Below, piece by piece: positions 33,605 through 42,266 of a stretch of DNA of 51,226 nucleotides. A model generated the notes under the pieces. That model was given only the letters and a program-made list of their open reading frames with translations. It did not search any database and had not been told where the DNA came from. The first letter of the stretch is position 1, and each line of letters begins with the position of its first letter. Made by a program: the position numbers and the translations under genes. This DNA comes from an uncultured Lachnospiraceae bacterium (GTDB lineage Bacteria > Bacillota > Clostridia > Lachnospirales > Lachnospiraceae): NCBI GenBank assembly GCA_947650155.1, contig CANSUS010000024.1, forward strand, positions 1 through 51,226. The letters are read 5' to 3'.

Positions 33605-34543
33605 ATGAAAGAATATCTGAAAAAATATTTCATATTGCGCCGGCATGAAGGGAAGATTGTCTTAAAAAAGATGAAGCAGAGTAAAGCCTGCTACCTTTTC
33701 CTTGCACCCTATGCGATTTTATTTACTGTATTTTATATTTTACCGGTTTGTTCCTCAATTTTCTTTAGCTTTACGGATTATAACATATTGGAACCGCCTA
33801 AGTTTGTGGGGATTAAGAATTATATCAGTCTGATCCTGCAGGATGACATTTTTTTAACTTCAATCAAAAATACGTTTTTGATTGCGGTGATTACGGGACC
33901 TTTAGGATATATCGCTTCTTTCATCTTTGCGTGGCTCATCAATGAGCTGCCAAGATGGATCAGAACGATTGCGATTATTATATTTTATGCGCCTTCTATT
34001 GCAGGAAATGTGTATGTAATCTTTTCCGTATTCTTCCGAGGGGATGCTTACGGATATGTCAATGCGCTTTTGATTGATATGGGCATCATTAACGCACCGA
34101 TTCTGTGGTTTACCAATCCGGACTATATGCTTCCGATCTGTATGGCGGTTATCCTTTGGATGAGTCTGGGAACCGGATTTCTCTCCTTTGTGGCAGGGCT
34201 TCAGGGTGTAGATAATTCTCAGTTTGAAGCAGGGTATATGGATGGTGTCAAAAACCGCTGGCAGGAATTATGGTATATTACTCTGCCCAATATGAAACCA
34301 ATGTTGATGTTTGGCGCAGTTATGGCAATTACACAGGCATTTGGTGTCTGCGATGTCACAATGGCATTATGCGGTTATCCCAGTACTGATTATGCAGCGC
34401 GGACAGTGGTAACGCATCTTTTTGACTATGGTTTTACCAGATTTGAGATGGGTTATGCTTCGGCGATCGCCACCTTACTGTTTTTAATAATGATCTTGTG
34501 TAACAAAGCAATTCAAAGTCTGTTGAGAAGAGTGGGAACATGA
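33605..34543 (+). CDS. Sugar ABC transporter permease, MalF/UgpA type (pair 1)
   Basis: 312 residues from ATG 33605, seven bases after AGGGGG; ATG 33599 is too close to that site. Six membrane segments, and the cytoplasmic coupling loop 'FEAGYMDGVKNRWQELWYITLP' (EAA motif) that docks the ATPase. Partner of the next gene and of the giant binding protein. No ATPase gene is in the window, so a shared MsmK/UgpC-like ATPase is assumed. Confidence 0.94.
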   Translation: MKEYLKKYFILRRHEGKIVLKKMKQSKACYLFLAPYAILFTVFYILPVCSSIFFSFTDYNILEPPKFVGIKNYISLILQDDIFLTSIKNTFLIAVITGPLGYIASFIFAWLINELPRWIRTIAIIIFYAPSIAGNVYVIFSVFFRGDAYGYVNALLIDMGIINAPILWFTNPDYMLPICMAVILWMSLGTGFLSFVAGLQGVDNSQFEAGYMDGVKNRWQELWYITLPNMKPMLMFGAVMAITQAFGVCDVTMALCGYPSTDYAARTVVTHLFDYGFTRFEMGYASAIATLLFLIMILCNKAIQSLLRRVGT

Positions 34544-34544
34544 T

Positions 34545-35444
34545 ATGAAGAAGAAAAAGAAAGATGTAGTGGAAAAACAGTACAAACCAAAAATGATAAA
34601 AAGAAGGAAACCGAACCGGTCAATAGTGGGAGACTTATTCATTTATTTCATGTTGTTATTGATTGCGGTTATGATGGTTTTTCCTATGGTTTTTGCAATC
34701 AACAGTTCATTAAAGCCTTTGGATGAATTATTTCTGTTTCCGCCAAAAGTTTTTGCACAGAATCCTACATTGGATAACTTCCAGGATTTGTTTGTCACAA
34801 TGGGAAAGTCATGGGTTACTTTCTCCAGATACATATTTAATACTGTGTTTATTACGGCAGCAGGAACTTTTGGACATTTGATTATTGCCTCTATGGGTGC
34901 ATTTATTTTATCGAAATATGAGTTTCCGGGCAGCAGGTTATTTTTCAATATTGTTGTTGTAGCATTGATGTTTAACGGTTATGTAACAGCAATTCCCAAT
35001 TATATCATTATCAGTAAACTGGGATGGGTTGATACTTATTGGGCGATTATTATACCCGCGTTTGCGGCGCCGATGGGACTCTTCTTAATGAAGCAGTTTA
35101 TGGAAGGAATTCCGATGTCGCTTGTAGAAGCGGCAAAGATTGACGGTGCAGGTCTTTGGAAGATCTTTTTCAGGATTATCATGCCTAATGTAAAACCGGC
35201 ATGGCTGACATTGATTATTTTTTCCGTACAGAATCTCTGGAATAATAAAGCAGCAACCTTTATTTATTCGGAAGAAAAGAAAACGCTTGTTTATGCCTTA
35301 CAGCAGATTCAAAGCGGAGGAATCGCAAGAACCGGGCAGGCGGCTGCGGTTACGGTGATTGTCATGATCGTTCCGATTGCAATCTTCATTATGTCTGAAA
35401 GCCAGATTATTGAAACAATGGCAAGTTCAGGTCTGAAAGATTAG
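34545..35444 (+). CDS. Carbohydrate ABC transporter permease, MalG/UgpE type (pair 1)
   Basis: 299 residues, starting one base after the previous stop codon, so translationally coupled. A basic N-terminus, six membrane segments and the EAA loop 'LVEAAKIDGAGLWKIFFRIIMP' identify the MalG-type subunit. It forms a heterodimeric channel with the upstream permease. Confidence 0.94.
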   Translation: MKKKKKDVVEKQYKPKMIKRRKPNRSIVGDLFIYFMLLLIAVMMVFPMVFAINSSLKPLDELFLFPPKVFAQNPTLDNFQDLFVTMGKSWVTFSRYIFNTVFITAAGTFGHLIIASMGAFILSKYEFPGSRLFFNIVVVALMFNGYVTAIPNYIIISKLGWVDTYWAIIIPAFAAPMGLFLMKQFMEGIPMSLVEAAKIDGAGLWKIFFRIIMPNVKPAWLTLIIFSVQNLWNNKAATFIYSEEKKTLVYALQQIQSGGIARTGQAAAVTVIVMIVPIAIFIMSESQIIETMASSGLKD

Positions 35445-35454
35445 GAGGGTTAGG

Positions 35455-36966
35455 ATGAAGCAAAGGGTAAAAAGAGTATTTGCACTGCTTTTAGGTATCT
35501 TCATTGTATCCGGAACATGTATGGAAGTGAAGGCGGATGACGGCATGGAAGTGGGGTATACCTACAATTATGATTACTGGTATGACGTCCAGTATTCACC
35601 GGACGCCTATAAGGTGGCAGGGGTTTATACCGCAGTAGAACTGGGACTGGATAAGCGCTTTAATTCTGCGGAAGGACTGTATGTCAGGGACAATATGCTC
35701 TATCTGTGCGATACCGGGAATAACAGGATTATTCTGATAGAACGGACAGATACGGATCAGTTTCATGTAAAACAGGTTGTGGAAGAATTTAAAGGGAATA
35801 CGGATGTGAAAACATTTTCTTCCCCTACGGACATTTGTGTAACGCCGGACGGGTTTTACTTTATCTGTGATAAAGGAAACCACAGGATTTTGAAGCTGGA
35901 CAGTGAGTGGAATTATGTGATGGAATTTTTAAAACCAAATGATTCCACATTGGATCAGGCTGCAGATTTTCTTCCTGATAAACTGGAAGTAGATGATGTG
36001 GGAAGGGTATTCTGCATTGCGGATAATGTAAATAAGGGTATGATCAAATATGAAGCGGACGGAACCTTTTCAGGGTTTTACGGCGCCAGTGAAGTGAAGT
36101 ATGACTGGACGGATTATGTATGGAAGAAGCTGGCGACGAAAGCGCAGAGAAGTGCAATGGAATCTTTTGTTCCTACGGAATATGATAATCTTTACCGAGA
36201 TGCGGAGGGATTTATCTTCGCCTGTACGACGAATGTCAGAGGCGCTGACTTGGACAGCGGCGCGGATAAACCAATCAGACGGCTGAATATGCTCGGCAAA
36301 AATATTCTGATAGAAAACGGTAATTTTTATATTATTGGAGATTTGAGCTGGGATAATGCGGGAGGTTATAAAGGGCCTTCGCTGATTACGGATATTACGG
36401 CACTTGACAGTGGTATTTATTTTGCACTGGATAAGGTGAGGGGACATATTTTCGGATATGACGAGCAGGGAAATCTGCTTTATGCTTTTGGCGGCAGCGG
36501 TAATATGGACGGCTATTTCAGACTGCCGACAGCACTGGAGCATATGGGAAATGATCTGATTGTTCTGGATTCACAGGACGCCTCTTTTACAGTATTTACG
36601 CCGACGGAATACGGAAATCTTTTCTATAAAGCGATGGCGGAATATGATGCCGGCGATTATCTGGCATCCGGCGCCACATGGGAGCAGGTAAAAGTTTTAA
36701 ACGGAAACAGTGATATGGCGTATATCGGTATTGGAAGAGCCCTGATGCGCCAGGGAAAATATGAAGAAGCAATGGAATATTTCAGGCTGAAATGGGATAC
36801 TACACACTATTCCAAAGCATTTAAGCAGTATCGGAAAGCATGGGTAGAGGAACATATAGGATGGATTTTCCTGGTTGTATTTCTGATATTCATCCTGCCT
36901 ATGATTGTAGGCAGAATAAAGAAAATCAAGTATGAAATTGATACGGCGCAGATATTTAAAGATTAG
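35455..36966 (+). CDS. Exported NHL-repeat beta-propeller protein with C-terminal membrane anchor
   Basis: 503 residues. A signal peptide (1-~27, cleavage after 'VKA') is followed by NHL-type repeats: 'GLYVRDNMLYLCDTGNNRIILIE', 'DICVTPDGFYFICDKGNHRILKLD' and 'LEVDDVGRVFCIADNVNKGMIK', then weaker ones to about residue 390. A short TPR-like helical segment (~395-460, 'YIGIGRALMRQGKYEEAMEYF') and a transmembrane segment (~467-486) with a basic tail follow. So the propeller faces outward and the tail is inside. Between the permease pairs and beside Yip1 and DUF5696, it is probably a scaffold or receptor part of the uptake machinery. No enzymatic motif seen. RBS AGGAGG. Confidence 0.82.
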   Translation: MKQRVKRVFALLLGIFIVSGTCMEVKADDGMEVGYTYNYDYWYDVQYSPDAYKVAGVYTAVELGLDKRFNSAEGLYVRDNMLYLCDTGNNRIILIERTDTDQFHVKQVVEEFKGNTDVKTFSSPTDICVTPDGFYFICDKGNHRILKLDSEWNYVMEFLKPNDSTLDQAADFLPDKLEVDDVGRVFCIADNVNKGMIKYEADGTFSGFYGASEVKYDWTDYVWKKLATKAQRSAMESFVPTEYDNLYRDAEGFIFACTTNVRGADLDSGADKPIRRLNMLGKNILIENGNFYIIGDLSWDNAGGYKGPSLITDITALDSGIYFALDKVRGHIFGYDEQGNLLYAFGGSGNMDGYFRLPTALEHMGNDLIVLDSQDASFTVFTPTEYGNLFYKAMAEYDAGDYLASGATWEQVKVLNGNSDMAYIGIGRALMRQGKYEEAMEYFRLKWDTTHYSKAFKQYRKAWVEEHIGWIFLVVFLIFILPMIVGRIKKIKYEIDTAQIFKD

Positions 36967-36985
36967 TACGGGAATGGAGGCAGGT

Positions 36986-37642
36986 ATGTTAGCTTTGTTA
37001 AAGAAAAAAGAGACATACATTCATTATTTGGAAACATTAAAATATGCTTTGTATGTTATCACACATCCGTTGGACGGTTTTTGGGATCTGACTCATGAAA
37101 AACGCGGTTCCATAGCGGCAGCAAATACCATTGTCATACTGACGCTGATTACGAGAGTTGCGAAGCTGCAGTTTACCAGTTTTTTATTCTTACAGGTTTA
37201 CTGGGAGGGGATCAATATATTCCTCTATATTGCGAGTGTATTGCTGCCATTGGCATTGTTTTGTGTGGGTAACTGGGGTCTTACCACACTGTTTGACGGA
37301 AAAGGCAGGATGTCACAGATTTATATGGGGACGGCATATGCATTAACGCCCTATCCGTTAATACAGATTCCCATGATTATTTTAAGTAATGTGGTGACAA
37401 AAGAGGAAGGTGCATTTTACGTATTTGCCGGGTCGTTATCGATCATCTGGGCAGCGATGTTAATTATCAGCGCCATGATGCAGATTCATGAATATACACT
37501 GAGTAAGACATTATTTTTCCTTGTGGCTTCTTTGTTTGCGATGCTGGTCATTGTTTTTATATTACTGTTGTTCTTCAGTATGATCAGTCAGGGAATTGCT
37601 TACTTTGTATCCATTGCAAAAGAAATTATGTTCCGAATGTAA
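36986..37642 (+). CDS. Yip1 domain membrane protein
   Basis: 218 residues from ATG 36986, five bases after GGAGG; longer in-frame forms would overlap the NHL gene. About five hydrophobic segments in the Yip1 arrangement ('YALYVITHPLDGFWDLTHEKRGS' before the first, 'YMGTAYALTPYPLIQIPMIIL' in the middle). Bacterial Yip1 proteins have no defined role; in Firmicutes sugar-uptake clusters they recur next to DUF5696 and NHL proteins, as here. Possibly helps assemble or gate the membrane complex. Confidence 0.83.
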   Translation: MLALLKKKETYIHYLETLKYALYVITHPLDGFWDLTHEKRGSIAAANTIVILTLITRVAKLQFTSFLFLQVYWEGINIFLYIASVLLPLALFCVGNWGLTTLFDGKGRMSQIYMGTAYALTPYPLIQIPMIILSNVVTKEEGAFYVFAGSLSIIWAAMLIISAMMQIHEYTLSKTLFFLVASLFAMLVIVFILLLFFSMISQGIAYFVSIAKEIMFRM

Positions 37643-37658
37643 CGGGAGGTGAAGGAAT

Positions 37659-40238
37659 ATGGACAAATCGGAAAGAGTGTCAAATATAAAGAAAACGATA
37701 AAAGGTTTGGTGGTTCCGTTCCTTTTCCTGCTTGTTATAACAGGATTTGTTCTGGTCATTGTTTTTACAAAAAACGAGGAAGAACCGGAAGAGATTATAA
37801 AAGTGAATGCCTATGAAAATGCGGGAGAGGATATTGTTTTAGAGAATGAGTATTTGAAGTTTGTTATGGATTCTTCTACAACACAGTTTTCCATCACTCA
37901 AAAGTCTACAGGCGAGGTTTGGTATTCTAATCCGCCGGATGCGAAAGAAGATCCGATAGCGCTGAAATCGGATATGGAAAATCTTCAGTCTACGCTGCTT
38001 CTGACATATAGTACGATAAACGGGGTAGATACGATCTACAATAATTATAAATACAGCATTGCATCCAAAATTTACAATATTGAAGCAACGGACGATCAGA
38101 TCAAAGTTTTTTATTCCATAGGGGAAGTGGAAAAAGAATATATCATCCCAAATGTGATCGAAGCGGACAGAATGGAAGAACTGTTTGATGCCATGAGTCT
38201 GGAAGAAGTAACAAGAGCAAAGGATTATTATAAAAAGTATGACATTAATAATCTTGGAAAAAAGGATGATAAAGACGCACTTTTAGAACAGTATCCGATT
38301 TTGGAAGAAAAGGTGATCTATGTTCTTAGAAGCGGCGCAAAAGATAATATTAAGAAAAAGCTGGAACAGATTTTCCTGGCAGCAGGTTATACAGAGGAAG
38401 AATATATCGAAGAAAAGGCGCTTTATGAATCTGCTTCAGAATCGGAAAAACCGGTTTTTAACGTAAGCATTGAATACCGGCTGGAAGGAAATGATCTGGT
38501 AGTAAACGTACCTATGGAAGAAATTGAATATAAAGAAGATTATCCTTTGATTTCCCTGCAGATCCTTCCTTATTTCGGCGCTGGGGGAAGTGAAGAAGAA
38601 GGGTATCTCTTTGTACCTGAAGGCGGCGGTTCCCTGATCAGGTTTAATAACGGGAAAACAGCCCAAAACAGCTATTTCTCCAATGTGTATGGCTGGGATA
38701 TGGCGCTTGGGAGAGACTATGTGGTACATGAAACGCGGGCATATTTCGGAGTATACGGAATCGCTAAAGAAGAAAATTCTTTTATCTGTATTTTAGAAGA
38801 CGGCGCAGAATATGCTTCGATTATGGCAGATATCAGCGGCAGGACTAACAGCTATAATTATGTAAATGCAAGTTACAGTATTTTACATAGAGAGCAGGTA
38901 GATGTGGCAGACAAATATAACGGTGCAATGTTCTTTTATGAACAGCAGATTCCGAAGGAAAATCTGACACAGCGGTTTCGGTTTGTAGATTCGGGTAATT
39001 ATGTGGACATGGCAAAGTCCTATCAGCAATATTTGCAGGAAAAATATCAGAATGCATATACAAGGAATACGGATGAACACGTACCTGTTTCCATAGAGAT
39101 TCTCTGTGCCATTGATAAAGTAGAGCAGGTAATGGGCGTACCGGTATCCAAACCGCTTAAAGTGACCGGTTACAGCGAGGCAGAGTCCATATTAGAAACG
39201 TTAAAAGAAAATAATGTTGCCAATATTTCCGTGAAACTCAGCGGATGGATGAATAACGGGATTAAGCAGAAGCTGCCTAAAGATATTGATCTGATTTCCA
39301 GACTGGGCAGCAAAAAAGATCTGAAGTCATTAACTGCATATACGTCAGAAAACGGCATGAAGCTTTATCTGGATGGTATTACGAATTATGCGTTTGACAG
39401 TGGCATAACGGATGGATTTTTAGTATTTCGTGACGCGGCGCGACTGGTGAGTAAAGAGAAGGTTGAGCTGTTGGAGTACTCTACTATATATTATTCCGAG
39501 CAGACATGGAAGGATTCTTATTATCTTTTAAATCCGTCTTTAGTTGTAGATATGATGACTAACCTTTCTGCAGCGGCAGAAAAATATGGCGCTTACGGCA
39601 TCTCGTTCAGGGATGTGGGATATCAGTTATCTGCGGATTACAATCAAAAGAATCTGATCACCAGACAGGAAGCAAAAAATATGCAGGTAGAGCAGCTGAA
39701 TCAAATTGATGCAGACGGTTACGGAATCATGACTAATATGGGAAATGACTATGCATTAGGTGTGACGGATTTTATTACGAATATGGATCTGAACGGATCG
39801 GGGTATACCATAATTGATGAAACGGTGCCGTTTTATCAGATCGCAATACACGGATTTGTAAATTATTCCGGCAAGGCGCTGAATCTGGCGGGAGATTATC
39901 AGGATGAATTGTTAAAATCGGCAGAATATGGGGCAGGACTCAATTTTACCTTTATGGCAGCGGACGCTACGATATTACAGAATACCTACTATACACAGTA
40001 TTTTGGAGCTGATTTTGATGCATGGAAAGAGAAGATGCTTGCAATTTATGCAGACTATGAAGGGGCGCTTGGTCATGTATTTAACCAGACGATCACAGAT
40101 CATATCATTGCAGCGCCCGGCGTCAGAATGACGGTATATGAAGACGGAACAAAGGTATATGTAAACTATAACAATGAAGACTATAAAACGGAGGATGGCA
40201 GGGTACTTCCGGCAAGGGATTATCTGGTGGTCCGATAA
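37659..40238 (+). CDS. DUF5696 membrane-anchored protein, possible glycosidase-like barrel
   Basis: 859 residues. One N-terminal membrane segment (~15-36) places the rest outside. Residues ~45-400 are beta-rich ('LENEYLKFVMDSSTTQFSITQK', 'GYLFVPEGGGSLIRFNNGK'). Residues ~440-790 read like a TIM barrel ('ILETLKENNVANISVKLSGW', 'YGISFRDVGYQL', 'YGIMTNMGNDYAL'), loosely reminiscent of GH101-type glycosidases. A beta-strand tail ends the protein. Matches the DUF5696 family, which has no assigned activity. Acidic residues at strand ends could be catalytic, but I cannot identify a proven pair. Located between Yip1 and the second permease pair. Confidence 0.83.
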   Translation: MDKSERVSNIKKTIKGLVVPFLFLLVITGFVLVIVFTKNEEEPEEIIKVNAYENAGEDIVLENEYLKFVMDSSTTQFSITQKSTGEVWYSNPPDAKEDPIALKSDMENLQSTLLLTYSTINGVDTIYNNYKYSIASKIYNIEATDDQIKVFYSIGEVEKEYIIPNVIEADRMEELFDAMSLEEVTRAKDYYKKYDINNLGKKDDKDALLEQYPILEEKVIYVLRSGAKDNIKKKLEQIFLAAGYTEEEYIEEKALYESASESEKPVFNVSIEYRLEGNDLVVNVPMEEIEYKEDYPLISLQILPYFGAGGSEEEGYLFVPEGGGSLIRFNNGKTAQNSYFSNVYGWDMALGRDYVVHETRAYFGVYGIAKEENSFICILEDGAEYASIMADISGRTNSYNYVNASYSILHREQVDVADKYNGAMFFYEQQIPKENLTQRFRFVDSGNYVDMAKSYQQYLQEKYQNAYTRNTDEHVPVSIEILCAIDKVEQVMGVPVSKPLKVTGYSEAESILETLKENNVANISVKLSGWMNNGIKQKLPKDIDLISRLGSKKDLKSLTAYTSENGMKLYLDGITNYAFDSGITDGFLVFRDAARLVSKEKVELLEYSTIYYSEQTWKDSYYLLNPSLVVDMMTNLSAAAEKYGAYGISFRDVGYQLSADYNQKNLITRQEAKNMQVEQLNQIDADGYGIMTNMGNDYALGVTDFITNMDLNGSGYTIIDETVPFYQIAIHGFVNYSGKALNLAGDYQDELLKSAEYGAGLNFTFMAADATILQNTYYTQYFGADFDAWKEKMLAIYADYEGALGHVFNQTITDHIIAAPGVRMTVYEDGTKVYVNYNNEDYKTEDGRVLPARDYLVVR

Positions 40239-40256
40239 GGGAAAGGAATTGTGAGA

Positions 40257-41162
40257 ATGAAGAAAAAAAAGAAATATACAGGTCTTCAACGAAGAAAAGC
40301 AATAGCGGGTTATTTATTCATACTGCCCTTTGTAATCGGATTTTTAGTGTTCATGATACAGCCTCTTTTTCAGTCTCTGTACATGAGTTTTTCCAAAGTA
40401 GAGCTTGGTGCAGGCAGCGTAAAGATGATTTTTGACGGATTATCCAACTATATCAGGGCATTTACCGTTGATACGGAGTTTAACAGGCTGCTGACAGAAG
40501 AGATTGGCAGGATGTCATATAATGCTTTGGCAATTATGGTATTCAGTTTTTTTGTAGCATTGATTTTGAATCAGAAATTTAAGGGACGTGCATTTGTCCG
40601 CGCTATATTTTTTCTTCCGGTCATTTTATCTTCCGGTGTGATTTTAGGGGTAGAAACAAATAATTCCCTTTTGTCGGATGTATCGAGCCTGATTAAAGAA
40701 TCTACCGGTAATACGAGTATTTCGGGGGTGATTGAGACCATCTTGGAGACCAGTGGTGTGGGAGGAATGGCATTTGAAATTGTATTTGAAATTGTAAACG
40801 GTATTTATGATGTGGCGCTTGCATCAGGTATCCAGATTATCATCTTTCTTTCCGGCTTACAGACTATTTCAACAAGTATGTATGAGGCGGCTGAAATTGA
40901 CGGATGTACCAAATGGGAAAGTCTTTGGAAAATTACTTTTCCGATGATAAGTCCGCTGTTAATTGTGAATTGGATCTATACAATCGTTGATTTCTGTATG
41001 AGATCGGACAATGAGGTCATAGAAAAAATCAGTGAAACGATGATTGTCGATTTAAATTACGGCTTCGCTTCTTCAATGGCATGGATCTATTTTGTGATTG
41101 TAATTGCCATTATAGGCATAAGCTCGCTGATTATATCTAAGGGGGTTTATTACTATGAGTAA
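40257..41162 (+). CDS. Sugar ABC transporter permease, MalF/UgpA type (pair 2)
   Basis: 301 residues from ATG 40257 (AAAGGA nine bases before; GTG 40251 is possible). Six membrane segments and the EAA loop 'MYEAAEIDGCTKWESLWKITFP'. An extra ~60-residue extracellular loop (~135-195, with 'STGNTSISGVIETILETSG') separates two membrane helices, which is unusual for MalF-type subunits of this length and marks the DUF5696-linked permease group. Overlaps the next gene by eight bases. Confidence 0.93.
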   Translation: MKKKKKYTGLQRRKAIAGYLFILPFVIGFLVFMIQPLFQSLYMSFSKVELGAGSVKMIFDGLSNYIRAFTVDTEFNRLLTEEIGRMSYNALAIMVFSFFVALILNQKFKGRAFVRAIFFLPVILSSGVILGVETNNSLLSDVSSLIKESTGNTSISGVIETILETSGVGGMAFEIVFEIVNGIYDVALASGIQIIIFLSGLQTISTSMYEAAEIDGCTKWESLWKITFPMISPLLIVNWIYTIVDFCMRSDNEVIEKISETMIVDLNYGFASSMAWIYFVIVIAIIGISSLIISKGVYYYE

Positions 41163-42156
41163 AGTAGCAGTAATGGGAAAAGAAGGATTTTGGAGCAGAA
41201 ACAGGAAGTCGAACGGTTATCTGTTAAAGAAAACGGCAAGAAGCTTTTTCTTAAAGATTGCCAGGGCGCTGCTTTTGTTCGGAATGTGTTTTTTGATTTT
41301 GCAGCCCATTTTTAATAAGATTTCACTCAGCTTTATGGCGGAGGAGGATTTGTATAATGCAATGGTTATTGCAATTCCGGAACATTTTACGACAGATAAT
41401 TATTTGATGGCAAACCGGTTTATGGATTATACGCATACGTTATTTAATACATTGGCTGTATCCTTGTCGATTGCGGTGTTACAAATTGGGGTATGTACAA
41501 TTGTCGGATATGGATTTGCCAGATTCGAGTTCCCGTTTAAGAAGTTCTGGTTTGCATGTGTGATGCTGCTTATTGTCATTCCGCCGCAGACCATATCCAC
41601 TTCTCTGCATTTGAACTTTAGATTTTTTGATATTTTTGGGATTTTCAAACTGCTTACAGGGAACAGTTTAAATCTGAGAAATTCCATGCTGCCATATTAT
41701 TTGATGAGCGCCGGATGTATGGGGTTAAAAAACGGTCTGTATATTTATATGATCAGACAGTTTTTCCGCAATATACCCAAGGAAATGGAAGAAGCCGCAT
41801 ATGTGGACGGCTGTGGGACGCTTCGGACTTTCTTTCAGATTATGCTGCCGGATGCAAAACCGATTCTGACGTCCTGCTTTCTCTTTTCTTTCGTATGGCA
41901 GTGGACAGACGGCTTTTATTCCAAGATGTTCCTTGGCAACATCACATTGCTGTCCGTTCAGTTACAGCAGATCAGTGAGAAGCTGAATTATTATCTGGAA
42001 CATACGCTTCATCAGGCAGGCGGTGCATCGACGGGTTATATACAATGTATTGTTTCGACAGGTACTTTAATGGTGATCGTACCGCTGCTGATTTTATATT
42101 TGTTTGCACAGAAGGGATTTGTAGAGAGTTTGAGCAGTACCGGCATCAAAATGTAA
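41155..42156 (+). CDS. Carbohydrate ABC transporter permease, MalG/UgpE type (pair 2)
   Basis: 333 residues. Six membrane segments and EAA loop 'MEEAAYVDGCGTLRTFFQIMLP'. A longer basic N-terminus and a larger first extracellular loop than in pair 1. The start codon lies inside the preceding permease gene after AAGGGGG, so the two are coupled. Confidence 0.93.
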   Translation: MSKVAVMGKEGFWSRNRKSNGYLLKKTARSFFLKIARALLLFGMCFLILQPIFNKISLSFMAEEDLYNAMVIAIPEHFTTDNYLMANRFMDYTHTLFNTLAVSLSIAVLQIGVCTIVGYGFARFEFPFKKFWFACVMLLIVIPPQTISTSLHLNFRFFDIFGIFKLLTGNSLNLRNSMLPYYLMSAGCMGLKNGLYIYMIRQFFRNIPKEMEEAAYVDGCGTLRTFFQIMLPDAKPILTSCFLFSFVWQWTDGFYSKMFLGNITLLSVQLQQISEKLNYYLEHTLHQAGGASTGYIQCIVSTGTLMVIVPLLILYLFAQKGFVESLSSTGIKM

Positions 42157-42266
42157 CCGTATATACATTCCGTAAAAATATAAACTGTGAAAACACAGAT
42201 TATCGGAATTTATATAAATATTTATAACATTTATAACTTTATAACCAGATGAAAGGGAGGAAATTT

